A DNA stretch of 64,000 nt, taken from DASYKT01 sp963718105. Lineage in GTDB: Bacteria > Acidobacteriota > Blastocatellia > Pyrinomonadales > Pyrinomonadaceae. Shown here in pieces: positions 1 to 8,035 of the stretch (its first letter is position 1; each line of letters begins with the position of its first letter). The notes beneath the pieces are model-generated. The model had not been told where the DNA came from. It saw nothing but the letters and a program-made list of their open reading frames with translations, and ran no database searches. The stretch is taken from NCBI GenBank assembly GCA_963718105.1, contig OY970352.1:4216001-4280000 (forward strand), in the 5' to 3' direction. The translations under genes were made by a program, and so were the position numbers.

Positions 1-110
1 TCGAAAAGATAACCTTCCGCGATCTTTTCCGAGGAAATTTCAAGGCCGAAGCCAAAGTCCGCCACCAGGCCGGATAAAAATTCATTAACTTTTGTGCCGA
101 GTTCGTCCAT
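1..110 (-). CDS. jag: Jag/KhpB-like RNA-binding protein, N-terminal fragment
   Basis: The first 37 codons of a minus-strand gene that leaves the window at base 1. The ATG is at 110 and the product begins MDELGTKVNEFLSGLVADFG, continuing into a GLEIS..EKIAEGYLF stretch typical of the start of the KH domain in SpoIIIJ-associated proteins. It lies 9 nt downstream of the yidC stop, the position jag normally takes in the rpmH-rnpA-yidD-yidC-jag order. The family binds RNA through KH and R3H domains and affects cell-envelope synthesis and division. Only the N-terminus is visible, so the call rests mostly on synteny. Confidence 0.6.
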   Translation of the reverse strand, partial: MDELGTKVNEFLSGLVADFGFGLEISSEKIAEGYLF

Positions 111-119
111 CTTGTTCTC

Positions 120-2039
120 TTAGGAAGCAGAAAGCTTTGGCTTCATTTTTTTCGAAGCCGGGGCGTTCTTTTCCTCTCCCTGCGTGTCGGATTTATTCAT
201 CCTGTTGATTACCATCTGCTGCCCGAAGGTCACCAGGTTGCCGATGAACCAGTAAAGCAGCAAACCCGCCGGAGCGCCCCACAATACCCATAACATCATA
301 ACAGGCATCATATAGCTCATCATCTTCTGCTGCATTGCCTGCTCAGGCGTCATCGCCGGCGCGGCCGGGGCAAACATCATTGAAAGCACCATCGAGCCCG
401 CCATGGCAAATTCCAGCAGGTGAAACGGGTCGCTCGCCGAAAGGTCGGGCAGCCACAGGAAAGTAGCCTGCCGGAAATCGAGTGAGATCGTGATCGCCGT
501 GTACAGCGCGATGAAGAACGGGATCTGCAGCACCATCGGCAGACAGCCGCCGATGAAATTTGATTCCTTCATCAACCGCAACTGCTCCATCTGCAGTTCC
601 TTCATCTTCGGATCGTCGGCCTTGAGCTTCTTCATCTGGTCCTGGATCTCTTTCATCCGGGGCTGATGTTTCTGCGCTTTTTTCATCGACTTGGCCGAGC
701 GCATCTTGAGCGGGAAAAACAGGGAATAAAGAACGATCGTAAAAATTATGATCGCGATACCGTAGCTGCCGGTCAGCTCGTTAAGCTTGGCGACGCACCA
801 CAGGATCGGCACGGCTATCGGCCGCAGGACGGTCCTGACCCACGAATACCAGCCGTAATTGATCGTGTTTTCCAGGTCGACCGATCTGTTCAGCCCTTCG
901 TTGACCTGGTCATTGACGCCGCCCTTAGGGGCAAAAGCAAAGTGGTCTTTGGCGCCGACAAAAACTTTGTTGACCGAGCCGTCCGCTGTGATCGGGATCC
1001 AGGCAGTGGTCAGGTGGCGGGTTTCCTTAAGGTCGTTCGACCCCATCACCCACTGAAACAGGCTTTGCCCTTCGTGCACGCCTTCGGGAATTTCCTGCTC
1101 ATACTTGGTGCCGGTAAATTCCACCCCGAGGGCAGGCTGCGCGGGCACTACCGCCATCGCAAAATAAGCGTCACCGATACCGGCCCAATCGGCCGTGCCG
1201 GTGACCGGCATTCTGCCCGGCGGGTCTTTATGTTCCGAGATCGCGGCCGGCAGTTGACGATTGACATCGCCGTTAGCAAAAGCCGTGGCTTCCGGTTCGG
1301 AGCGGTAGAAGTAATGCTTTTTGATCCCCTGGTCGCCCACACTCGGCCCGATCCCCAAGCGAGCGCTGGGCACAGGCTGGCCGCCCCTGGTGATCCTGAC
1401 CTGCAGATCGGAAACCGTGCTTTCCGCGCGGAAAGTGAATTTTTTAGAAATTTCCAATCCTGAAGCCGGATCGGTTTGCGTGAACTCGATGGTCTTGCTT
1501 TCCTGCCCGTTCAACTGGACCTCGTCGCCCTCTACGTTGACCGCGTAAGTATTTTCATTCGCCGGTTGGTCGATCGCCGGATCGCCGGTGATAACTCTCA
1601 GCGGAACTTCGCGCGGTGAATTTCCCAATCCCTTTTGCGAGATCAATTCCAGCGGAACCGGATTGCCCTTGGTCGAGGCTATCGAGTAGACCTCTTTTTC
1701 ACCTTCCGAGCTGCGGTGTTTTTTTATCACCCAACTGATCGGCACGGCGCCGCGCGCATCCAGCTTGACGGTGTAAAACGGCGAATCTACGGTAACGACC
1801 CTTTGCGGCGCACCGGCTGATGGCTGAGCGGTTTCCGGGACCTGGTAATTTGCCCCGGGTGCCTGGACCGGCGCCGGGGCCGGGGTCTGGGCCGTATTAG
1901 CCGCTGCTTGTTCTGTGTTGGAATTCGGCGCGGGTTTCGGCGCGGGGAAAAAATACATCCATCCGGCCAAGACAGCCATCGACAATACGATCGCTATCAA
2001 AAACCGTTTTTGAAAATCCTGTCTGTTACTATCTTCCAT
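120..2039 (-). CDS. yidC: Membrane protein insertase YidC
   Basis: Inserts and folds inner-membrane proteins, alone or with SecYEG. The 639-residue product has an N-terminal signal anchor (about residues 12-31), a Pro/Ala-rich linker, a large periplasmic beta domain (about 75-370), and the conserved five-helix insertase core from about 400 onward. A strongly basic cytosolic loop (SAKSMKKAQKHQPRMKEIQ) and a basic C-terminal tail (ASKKMKPKLSAS) are present. The periplasmic domain is the form found in diderms and separates it from short Gram-positive YidC/SpoIIIJ. It starts 16 nt downstream of yidD, within the rpmH operon. Confidence 0.97.
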   Translation of the reverse strand: MEDSNRQDFQKRFLIAIVLSMAVLAGWMYFFPAPKPAPNSNTEQAAANTAQTPAPAPVQAPGANYQVPETAQPSAGAPQRVVTVDSPFYTVKLDARGAVPISWVIKKHRSSEGEKEVYSIASTKGNPVPLELISQKGLGNSPREVPLRVITGDPAIDQPANENTYAVNVEGDEVQLNGQESKTIEFTQTDPASGLEISKKFTFRAESTVSDLQVRITRGGQPVPSARLGIGPSVGDQGIKKHYFYRSEPEATAFANGDVNRQLPAAISEHKDPPGRMPVTGTADWAGIGDAYFAMAVVPAQPALGVEFTGTKYEQEIPEGVHEGQSLFQWVMGSNDLKETRHLTTAWIPITADGSVNKVFVGAKDHFAFAPKGGVNDQVNEGLNRSVDLENTINYGWYSWVRTVLRPIAVPILWCVAKLNELTGSYGIAIIIFTIVLYSLFFPLKMRSAKSMKKAQKHQPRMKEIQDQMKKLKADDPKMKELQMEQLRLMKESNFIGGCLPMVLQIPFFIALYTAITISLDFRQATFLWLPDLSASDPFHLLEFAMAGSMVLSMMFAPAAPAMTPEQAMQQKMMSYMMPVMMLWVLWGAPAGLLLYWFIGNLVTFGQQMVINRMNKSDTQGEEKNAPASKKMKPKLSAS

Positions 2040-2055
2040 CTAAAAAATAAAACCT

Positions 2056-2265
2056 TTATGGAACCGGGTCATAGCCGCCTTTTGAAAAAGGCTGGCATCT
2101 TAGCAGCCGGTAGATCGAAAGTCCCGTACCGCGAATACTGCCGTGTTTTTCCAGCGCCTGCATCGCATATTCGGAACAGGTCGGCTCAAAGCGGCACGCT
2201 GAAGGCAAAAATGGCGAAACACAAGTCTTGTAAAGCCGCACCATACCGATCAACATCGCCTTCAT
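2056..2265 (-). CDS. yidD: Membrane protein insertion efficiency factor YidD
   Basis: A 69-residue protein with the family signature: YKTCVSPFLPSACRFEPTCS near the N-terminus, then EYAMQALEKHG and a C-terminal RCQPFSKGGYDPVP. YidD is a small membrane-associated helper of YidC-dependent insertion. The ATG lies one base after the rnpA stop, with AGGAAC just upstream, so translation is probably coupled to rnpA. Length and context are normal. Confidence 0.97.
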   Translation of the reverse strand: MKAMLIGMVRLYKTCVSPFLPSACRFEPTCSEYAMQALEKHGSIRGTGLSIYRLLRCQPFSKGGYDPVP

Positions 2266-2266
2266 C

Positions 2267-2836
2267 CTAGGTTCCTAACGCTTTATCCGACTCTTTTGTT
2301 TCGCCAGTTATCGCCCCGAGTTCGCTTTTTCTGACTTCCGCTATTATCCGCTGCAGGTCTCCTAAGGGCGCTTCCAGCTTTACCTCCAAAAGCCTTCGCC
2401 GGGCATTAAATACCCAATCGTAGCTTTGGCCAAGCTCGCCCAATTCCGCTTTACTAAGCCTGAATGCCTCCCGCAAAAGCCGTTTCGCCCGGTTACGGGC
2501 AAAAGCCTTGCCGATCCCTTTCCGCGAAGCCGTAATGCCGAGCCGGTGCTGTCCCAGCGAATTCGGCATCAGGAAAACCGTAGTAAACTCAGCATGTATG
2601 CGATTTCCGAGCTTGTAAACAAGCTGAAACTCGCGCGAGCGAAGCAAGCGGCATTCCTTAGGCAGCCGGAAACCGGTGCTTAATAATGGTGTACTGTCAG
2701 CCTCTTGCGGCCCTTGGCGCGGCGGCGCTTCAATATGGCGCGGCCGTTCTTGGTCGCCATCCGGGCGCGGAAGCCGTGCTTCTTCGCGCGGCGGCGGTTG
2801 TTCGGTTGAAATGTTCTTTTTGGCATACTTGTCCAT
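2267..2836 (-). CDS. rnpA: Ribonuclease P protein component with extended N-terminus
   Basis: Protein subunit of RNase P, which matures the 5' ends of tRNAs. The conserved fold begins near residue 56 (GFRLPKECRLLRSREF) and carries the RNR motif at residues 114-116 followed by AKRLLREAFR. Family members are about 110-130 residues; this one is 189 because of about 55 extra N-terminal residues, rich in Pro, Glu and Arg. Between the ATG at 2836 and the conserved core, the frame has no ATG, GTG or TTG codon up to the TTG in the core's RLLR motif, so translation must start at 2836 or at a rare codon. That places all of rpmH inside rnpA in another frame. About 45 residues after the core are also unusual. 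Confidence 0.93.
   Translation of the reverse strand: MDKYAKKNISTEQPPPREEARLPRPDGDQERPRHIEAPPRQGPQEADSTPLLSTGFRLPKECRLLRSREFQLVYKLGNRIHAEFTTVFLMPNSLGQHRLGITASRKGIGKAFARNRAKRLLREAFRLSKAELGELGQSYDWVFNARRRLLEVKLEAPLGDLQRIIAEVRKSELGAITGETKESDKALGT
2680..2826 (-). CDS. rpmH: 50S ribosomal protein L34, nested inside rnpA
   Basis: Reading minus-strand bases 2826 to 2680 gives a 48-residue protein starting MPKRTFQPNNRRRAKKHGFR and ending KGRKRLTVHHY, an unmistakable L34. Its ATG is 10 nt downstream of the rnpA ATG and its TAA (2682-2680) falls inside rnpA, so the whole gene lies within rnpA in a different frame. A purine-rich AAAGGA sits 9 nt before the L34 start and touches the rnpA start, so one ribosome-binding region may serve both. 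The same full nesting has been described in Thermus. Confidence 0.96.
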   Translation of the reverse strand: MPKRTFQPNNRRRAKKHGFRARMATKNGRAILKRRRAKGRKRLTVHHY

Positions 2837-2862
2837 CCTTTCACCCTGAAGTGAAAAGGGAT

Positions 2863-2891
2863 AGTCTATAGATTTTAGGGGCCTCTGTCAA
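2863..2891 (-). promoter_or_regulatory. Promoter of the rpmH/rnpA-yidD-yidC operon
   Basis: On the minus strand, a perfect -35 box TTGACA (2891-2886) is followed by a 17-nt spacer and TAGACT (2868-2863), which matches four of six bases of a sigma-70 -10 box. This lies 27 nt upstream of the rnpA ATG and 37 nt upstream of the rpmH ATG, so one short leader would carry both starts. TATAGA two bases further upstream is an alternative -10. Confidence 0.6.
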
Positions 2892-2941
2892 AGTAACAGC
2901 GTAAAATCGGAACTTTTAGCGGTCTGCGGGGTGTGAGATGT

Positions 2942-3178
2942 ATGAGCTTCCCCCGCCCTGTCTGGATCGTCTTAAAATTCTGTCTGTTATACGTAGGGCT
3001 GCTCGCGATGGTCCTGGCAGTTGCAATTTTGATGTTTGCTCCCGGTTTTATCCTCTACTTTATACTCCCGACCTTCGTTTTCTTCACGGTCTTTACCGTT
3101 GCCGTCCGCGAACGCGATCGGCATTTCCCGATCCGCGAAATAATGCAGGATATTTGCCGGCTGGCCCTCTGGCGGTGA
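2942..3178 (+). CDS. Small membrane protein, unknown
   Basis: A 78-residue product starting MSFPRPVWIVLKFCLLYVG. It is almost entirely hydrophobic from residue 6 to 58, enough for two membrane helices, and ends with a charged tail (RERDRHFPIREIMQDICRLA). A GTG three codons upstream (2933) is an alternative start; GCGGGG lies upstream of both. It is divergent from the rpmH operon. I recognise no family. The hydrophobic pattern supports a real gene, but the short length leaves doubt. Confidence 0.45.
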   Translation: MSFPRPVWIVLKFCLLYVGLLAMVLAVAILMFAPGFILYFILPTFVFFTVFTVAVRERDRHFPIREIMQDICRLALWR

Positions 3179-3216
3179 CGTTGGACACACAGATCTCACA
3201 AGATTTTTTAGTGTTG

Positions 3217-3297
3217 TTTAGTGTGTGTTCGTGGTTACAGTTTTAAAGGCTGATGAATTGCGCAATAAGACTGGAACCACGAAACCACACTAAAACA
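3217..3297. repeat. Imperfect inverted repeat between convergent genes
   Basis: The left arm contains GTGTGTTCGTGGTT and the right arm AACCACGAAACCACACTAAA, roughly complementary across about 30 nt of loop. It sits between the 3' ends of the small membrane gene and the M16 peptidase gene. The wording resembles the hairpin at 16262-16335 (AACCACAAAGACACTAAG), so both may belong to one palindromic family. It could act as a two-way terminator; no T-tract is seen. Confidence 0.5.
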
Positions 3298-3355
3298 CAC
3301 GAAGCCGGAATTTAGATTTGCCATCAGCTTTAGCTGGTCCAGTTCGTCACAGCCT

Positions 3356-6139
3356 TTAAGGGATCACTTCTCCGTCTGCGTTAAGCCGCACGATCTCACC
3401 ATAGCCCAGATCGCGGATCCCTTTTTCTACTTTCGCCAGGTCGCCGACCACTATCCAGATCACTTCATTAGGGTGGATAAATTTCTTTGCCGCGCCGTCG
3501 AGCTGTGATTCGGTCAGCCCACGCATCCGGGTAACATAATTCGACCAGTAATCGTCCGGCAGGCCGAAATTGACCAGGCTGACGCCCGCGTTTTCCAGTG
3601 AAGAAAGGGTTTCAAATCGTCCCGGCAGGCGCGAGGTCATATTTCTCATAATGCTGGCAAACTCTTCACCTTTGATGGGGCGGTCACCCGCGATGTCTTT
3701 TATCTCCCTCAGAACTTCGGCCATCGATTCTTTTGTCTTATCCGTTTGCACCGGCGCGATCACGGTAAAAGTACGCTGGCCGCGGGCGCCTGATATAAAG
3801 CCGGACGTACCATAGCTCCAGTGTTTGTCGAGCCTCAGGTTGCGGTTCAAACGCGAGGTGGCGATACCGCCGAAATTCGTGAAGACCGGTTCGGCCGCGA
3901 GGTCTTCGGGCTGCCCGCTGGTTTCCGAAACGTGCGCCGCGATTATCACCGATTGCGGAGCGTCCGGTTTATCGACGAGATAAATTTTCCTGCCCGGCGT
4001 TCTTGCTACGGTCGAAAGGTTTTTCTCCGGGGCCTTACCCGCTTTCCATCCGCCGAATACTTCTTCCAGCGCCGGAAGAGCCGCCGCCAGAGTAGTATCG
4101 CCGGCCAGCACGATCGTTGCGCTGCCCGGTTTGAACCACTCCCCGTGCCATTTGATCAGGTCTTCGCGTGTCAAAGATTCGAGCGACCTGGTAAATCCCG
4201 AAGCCGGTTTACCGTACGAGTGGTTCTTGCCATAGATCAAACCCGGTATTATGCGCTGGGCTATCGCGGCAGGGTTAGCTTTTTCCTGTTCGATCTGGGC
4301 TATCCGCCTCTTCTTTTGCGTTTCAAAGCGGTCTGCCGGAAACGAAGGATTCAGTGTCGCATCGGCCATGATCGCCAGCGACGGCCGCAGGTTCGCCGAT
4401 GTCGCCTGCAGGCGGACAAATGACATATCGAGGCCGTTGCCCGTATTTAGCCTGGCGCCGAGCGAATCAAGCTGCTGCTCCATGGCCAGCGCATTACGGG
4501 TTTTGGTTCCTTCATCCATCAGGTCAAGCGTCAGGCCGGAAAGCCCTGCGCTGGCCATGCTGTCTGAGGCCGCGCCGGCATCCACTGCCAGCGTCACGTT
4601 CACGATCGGCGTCGTATGCCGCTCGAGCAAGATCACATTCACTCCGTTCTTTAATTTAGCTCGCTGGATCTGCGGAAATTTTATCTCGGGCGCTGAGCCT
4701 AACGGCGGCAGTATTTTGCGATCGATCGCGGTTTGTCCGGGGCTGAGCTTTGGAAAAGGCTTGACCAGCATGGTGTAATGATTGGCGCGCAGCCATTTAT
4801 TTCCCACCGCTTTTACATCCGCCGCTTTTGCCGTGGCCATTACCTGCAGGCGGTCGAGATAGGCATCAGGGCTGCCTCCGTAGGTCATACTCTCGGCCAG
4901 CACGTCTGAACGCCCGCCAAAACCGCCCAGCGTTTCTATCCCGCGCAAAAAGTCCGCCAGATTACGATTTTGGATCCGCTGAAGTTCTTCGGCACTGGGC
5001 CCGGTCGCGAGCACTTCGTTTAAGACCGCGTCTATTTCTTTTTCAACCGCGGCCGGATCGACGCCCGGTTTGACCGTAACGACGATCGTAAAAAGGCCGC
5101 CCAGCTCACGCCCGCCCCCTCCAGCGTTGACACCGGTCGCCAATTCTTTTTCATCGACCAGCCGTTTCTCCAACCTCGAATTTTTCGAACCCGCCAGCAC
5201 ATCGGCCAAAAGGCTCAGGGTGACGTCCTCCGGATCGTTCCAGGACGGCGCATGATAATAGCGATAGATGCGCGTCTGCGGCACGCGGTCTTCCATCTGA
5301 TCGCGCATATTGCGGTCAAAGGTCGGGATCCATTTTTCCGTTCGCGGAAGCGGCGGTCCCGGCGGAATTCCGCCGAAATATTTTTTGACCAGTTCGAGCG
5401 CGCGTTCCGGCGTGATGTCGCCGGCCAGCGCGATCACCGCATTATTCGGCCCGTAATACGTGCGGTACCATTCCTTCACATCCTCCAGCGAGGCGGCGTT
5501 CAGATCGTCCATGCTGCCGATCGTTGACCACGAATACGGATGCGAGTAGGGATAAATTTTCCCCAGCACCTCGCCGAAAACTTTTCCGTAGGGCGCGTTC
5601 TCGCCCTGGCGTTTTTCATTCTGCACTACGCCGCGTTCGCGCTCGAGCATTTCTTTCGAAATATAATTCGCGAGAAATCCCATCCGGTCGGCTTCCAGGT
5701 ACAACGTTCGTTCGAGCGCCGAGACAGGCACGTCTTCGAAAAAATTTGTGCGGTCGCTGTTGGTCGTGCCATTGCGGTTGTTTGCGCCCAGGTCGTCCAT
5801 CGCTTCGCGAAAACCGTGCGGGTAATTCTCCGAACCGTTAAAGAAAAAATGTTCGAAGAGATGCGCAAAACCGGTCTTGCCGCGCTTTTCGTTTCGCGAG
5901 CCTACGTGGTACCAGGAATTGACCGCGACGATCGGCACGCTGTTGTCAGTGTGCACCAGCAGCGTCAGGCCGTTATCGAGCACGAATTTCTGATACTTGA
6001 TACCGTATCGCGCGCGGTCAAACGCCGCCCCCGGAGTCGCCCTGGAAGCAGCCGCCGTGCGGTTCTGCGCATTTACAGAAACAGCAAATTGAACGAGAAG
6101 CGAAAAAAGGATTAACGATACAAACAGGCGCTTATTCAT
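3356..6139 (-). CDS. Secreted M16 (pitrilysin/insulinase-type) zinc peptidase, two-domain
   Basis: Probable periplasmic or outer-membrane-associated metallopeptidase of 927 residues. Residues 1-25 are a signal peptide ending VSVNAQ. The first M16 half carries the inverted zinc motif HLFEH at residues 93-97 and a downstream glutamate in VVQNEKR (about 175). The second half, from about 490 (LKNGVNVILLERHTTPIVNV), has the M16 fold pattern, but the metal site is replaced by GLSGLTLDLMDEGT, as expected for the inactive lobe of single-chain M16 enzymes. An FGG-containing C-lobe (R/Y type) occurs in each half. It is transcribed alone. Confidence 0.93.
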   Translation of the reverse strand: MNKRLFVSLILFSLLVQFAVSVNAQNRTAAASRATPGAAFDRARYGIKYQKFVLDNGLTLLVHTDNSVPIVAVNSWYHVGSRNEKRGKTGFAHLFEHFFFNGSENYPHGFREAMDDLGANNRNGTTNSDRTNFFEDVPVSALERTLYLEADRMGFLANYISKEMLERERGVVQNEKRQGENAPYGKVFGEVLGKIYPYSHPYSWSTIGSMDDLNAASLEDVKEWYRTYYGPNNAVIALAGDITPERALELVKKYFGGIPPGPPLPRTEKWIPTFDRNMRDQMEDRVPQTRIYRYYHAPSWNDPEDVTLSLLADVLAGSKNSRLEKRLVDEKELATGVNAGGGGRELGGLFTIVVTVKPGVDPAAVEKEIDAVLNEVLATGPSAEELQRIQNRNLADFLRGIETLGGFGGRSDVLAESMTYGGSPDAYLDRLQVMATAKAADVKAVGNKWLRANHYTMLVKPFPKLSPGQTAIDRKILPPLGSAPEIKFPQIQRAKLKNGVNVILLERHTTPIVNVTLAVDAGAASDSMASAGLSGLTLDLMDEGTKTRNALAMEQQLDSLGARLNTGNGLDMSFVRLQATSANLRPSLAIMADATLNPSFPADRFETQKKRRIAQIEQEKANPAAIAQRIIPGLIYGKNHSYGKPASGFTRSLESLTREDLIKWHGEWFKPGSATIVLAGDTTLAAALPALEEVFGGWKAGKAPEKNLSTVARTPGRKIYLVDKPDAPQSVIIAAHVSETSGQPEDLAAEPVFTNFGGIATSRLNRNLRLDKHWSYGTSGFISGARGQRTFTVIAPVQTDKTKESMAEVLREIKDIAGDRPIKGEEFASIMRNMTSRLPGRFETLSSLENAGVSLVNFGLPDDYWSNYVTRMRGLTESQLDGAAKKFIHPNEVIWIVVGDLAKVEKGIRDLGYGEIVRLNADGEVIP

Positions 6140-6256
6140 AGACTTTTCCTCTATTAAGACTACTGATCAAAATTGTATTGGAATTGCAATTATATATTAC
6201 GGGCGTGGCCCGCGGGTAGTTTCAAACAGTTTTGAGTCCGGCCTTTAGGCTGCTTT

Positions 6257-6817
6257 CTAACTTACCAGCCCGGCTATCGCCTCGACATAGAGCTCGTGCT
6301 CCTGCTCAAGGATACGCGCAGCCAGCGTTTCCGCCGTGTCATCCTCGCGCACTTCCACCGTTCGCTGAGCTATGATCGGGCCGTTATCCAGCTCTTCATC
6401 GACAAAGTGCACCGTGCAGCCGGTTACTTTAGCCCCCTGTTCAAAAGCCTGCCGCTGCGCGTCGAGCCCTTTAAAATCGGGAAGCAGGCTGGGGTGAATA
6501 TTGATTATTCGATTCGGAAACGCGCGGATAAATTCCGGCGACAGCAGCCGCATATAACCCGCCAGGCAGACCAGCTCGACATTTCTCTTTTGCAGTTCCG
6601 CCGCGATCTCCGCGTCGTGTTCCGCGCGCTTGCGTCCTGCGCGTTCGACCACTTGTGTATCCACACTGCGCTCCTGCGCTTTTTGCAATCCGGCGGCACT
6701 GGGCTGATCGCTGATCACTACCGCCACTTCCGCACCCGGAATGCGCCCCTGCCGCACAGCGTCAATGATCGCCTGCATATTCGAACCACGCCCGGAGATA
6801 AGAATGCCTAGTTTCAT
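6257..6817 (-). CDS. purN: Phosphoribosylglycinamide formyltransferase, folate-dependent
   Basis: Third step of purine synthesis: transfers a formyl group from 10-formyltetrahydrofolate to GAR. The product is 186 residues. The phosphate-binding ISGRGSNMQAI lies at residues 7-17, and the catalytic triad is visible as N106 and H108 (INIHPSLLPDFKG) and D144 (ELDNGPII), the same numbering as in E. coli PurN. It is normally adjacent to purM; here about 2.3 kb of accessory genes lie between them. Its start faces the YefM promoter, so the 65-nt gap must hold both promoters. Confidence 0.97.
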   Translation of the reverse strand: MKLGILISGRGSNMQAIIDAVRQGRIPGAEVAVVISDQPSAAGLQKAQERSVDTQVVERAGRKRAEHDAEIAAELQKRNVELVCLAGYMRLLSPEFIRAFPNRIINIHPSLLPDFKGLDAQRQAFEQGAKVTGCTVHFVDEELDNGPIIAQRTVEVREDDTAETLAARILEQEHELYVEAIAGLVS

Positions 6818-6827
6818 TTTAATTTCT

Positions 6828-6867
6828 TTGACAAAGCTATCCGTTCTTGTACAATATATCTGTACAA
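6828..6867 (+). promoter_or_regulatory. yefM-yoeB promoter with TGTACA operator
   Basis: TTGACA (6828-6833) and TACAAT (6850-6855), spaced by 16 nt, form a good sigma-70 promoter. A perfect inverted repeat TTGTACA-N7-TGTACAA (6847-6867) overlaps the -10 box. It contains two TGTACA cores 13 bp apart centre to centre. YefM-YoeB complexes of other bacteria bind paired palindromes with this same TGTACA core and repress their own operon, so this is almost certainly the autoregulatory operator. Confidence 0.85.
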
Positions 6868-6882
6868 GTAAAGGATACTTCT

Positions 6883-7176
6883 ATGTCTATTCAAATTACC
6901 TACAGTCAGGCTCGCGAAAACCTTGCTTCATTGCTTGAAAGGGTAACCGACGAACAGGAAATTGTCATTATAAACCGTCGCGGCCGCAACTCAGTAGCCA
7001 TGGTCAGCGCCGACGAACTTTCCAGCTTACTTGAAACTGCGCACCTTCTTCGTTCGCCTAAAAACGCTGCCCGGCTTATGAAATCGCTAAACAATGCGAA
7101 GGCCGGTAAGGGCGAGCGTGTTTCGATTGACGATCTGCGTAAGGAGTTTGGCGTTGAAAAGCGAAAAACCCGGTAA
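6883..7176 (+). CDS. yefM: Antitoxin YefM (Phd/YefM family)
   Basis: A 97-residue antitoxin. Starting from ATG 6883 it reads MSIQITYSQARENLASLLER, the usual YefM N-terminal DNA-binding and dimerisation segment, then EIVIINRRGRNSVAMVSADE and a charged, probably disordered C-terminal half that should wrap the toxin. An ATG 36 nt upstream extends the frame but would start inside the operator, so it is rejected. It overlaps the toxin start by 23 nt. It neutralises YoeB and represses the operon. Confidence 0.95.
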   Translation: MSIQITYSQARENLASLLERVTDEQEIVIINRRGRNSVAMVSADELSSLLETAHLLRSPKNAARLMKSLNNAKAGKGERVSIDDLRKEFGVEKRKTR

Positions 7177-7444
7177 AAGCAGCAAGAAGCGAGAGGCCGT
7201 CATATCGGACGATTTTCGCGAGGATCTTAAATATTGGGCCGCAAATGACCGTAAAACTCTGGTTCGGCTCCTGGACCTTATGGAGGCCATTATTAGAGAT
7301 CCGTTTACTGGAATAGGAAAACCGGAACCGCTCAGATATAACGTCGCCGGCGCCTGGTCTCGCCGCCTCACCCAGGAACACCGCGTCGTCTATCTGGTCA
7401 GCGAAAAGCGGATCGATTTTCTGCAGGCGCGGTATCATTATTAA
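7154..7444 (+). CDS. yoeB: Toxin YoeB, ribosome-dependent mRNA endoribonuclease
   Basis: YoeB cleaves mRNA in the ribosomal A site when YefM is degraded. AAGGAG (7141-7146) lies 7 nt before TTG 7154, which I take as the start, giving 96 residues; TTG 7148 is too close to the SD. The catalytic residues seen are E58 (IGKPEPL), R77 (TQEHRVVY), H95 and Y96 (ARYHY). Each is shifted by exactly 12 from E. coli E46, R65, H83 and Y84, so the fold is complete and only a short basic N-terminal extension is added. The toxin looks active. Confidence 0.95.
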   Translation: MKSEKPGKSSKKREAVISDDFREDLKYWAANDRKTLVRLLDLMEAIIRDPFTGIGKPEPLRYNVAGAWSRRLTQEHRVVYLVSEKRIDFLQARYHY

Positions 7445-7455
7445 ATAACCCTATA

Positions 7456-7833
7456 CTATTCGATATTCGCCGGCGCGTCTTTAGGAACATCCTGTGGGTT
7501 ATCTTCGCCCCCCAAGCGCGCCGAAACCAGTTTTCCATCGGCATAATCGATCGACAAATATAAGGCATCGGTTAATCCCATATGCACTAATAAAAACGTT
7601 CGGCCTTCGCTGTCGGATCTGTTAATAAAAGTTGCTTGATGCCGATGGATGACATCTTCCGCCTCGGCTTTTGGCATGTCCTTTTTTAACTCACCGATGA
7701 TGTGATAAATAACAAAACGCCGCTCCCGATTAACATCCATTAACCAAATAAATGTCAGAGCAAGTGTAAAGCCAAAGGCAAGATGGGCTAAGTTTTCTAA
7801 GAATTTTTTTAACCGATCTGATGATGATGACAT
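7456..7833 (-). CDS. Single-span membrane protein, unknown
   Basis: A 125-residue protein starting MSSSSDRLKKFLENLAHLA. The ATG at 7833 is preferred to a GTG at 7878 because GAGGG lies 7 nt before it. One membrane helix (about 16-33, FGFTLALTFIWLM) is followed by a soluble region with an SDSEGRTFLLVHMG segment. It ends 11 nt from the yoeB stop on the opposite strand. I recognise no family. With the next gene it forms an accessory patch between purN and purM. Confidence 0.7.
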   Translation of the reverse strand: MSSSSDRLKKFLENLAHLAFGFTLALTFIWLMDVNRERRFVIYHIIGELKKDMPKAEAEDVIHRHQATFINRSDSEGRTFLLVHMGLTDALYLSIDYADGKLVSARLGGEDNPQDVPKDAPANIE

Positions 7834-8035
7834 CTTTTTTCCCTCAAACAACTCTTCCGATTTCCCTACACTCTTCACGAAATTGCTGAATTAAGGTTGC
7901 CTTATCTTCTTCTGCACAAGCTCTCGCCCATATCGATCGCTCTCTCGAACAAGTGATCTCGGAATCAACTGGCAACCGCGTCAAAAGCCCCCACATCCTA
8001 TTTAAACGTTTTCCAGGTTTCATTGGGGTTCTATT

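Noticed and set aside
666..1463. 265-codon frame antisense to yidC
   Set aside because: Composition (Arg/Asp/Gly-rich, no SD) is that of a shadow frame of a GC-rich gene; yidC on the other strand is certain.
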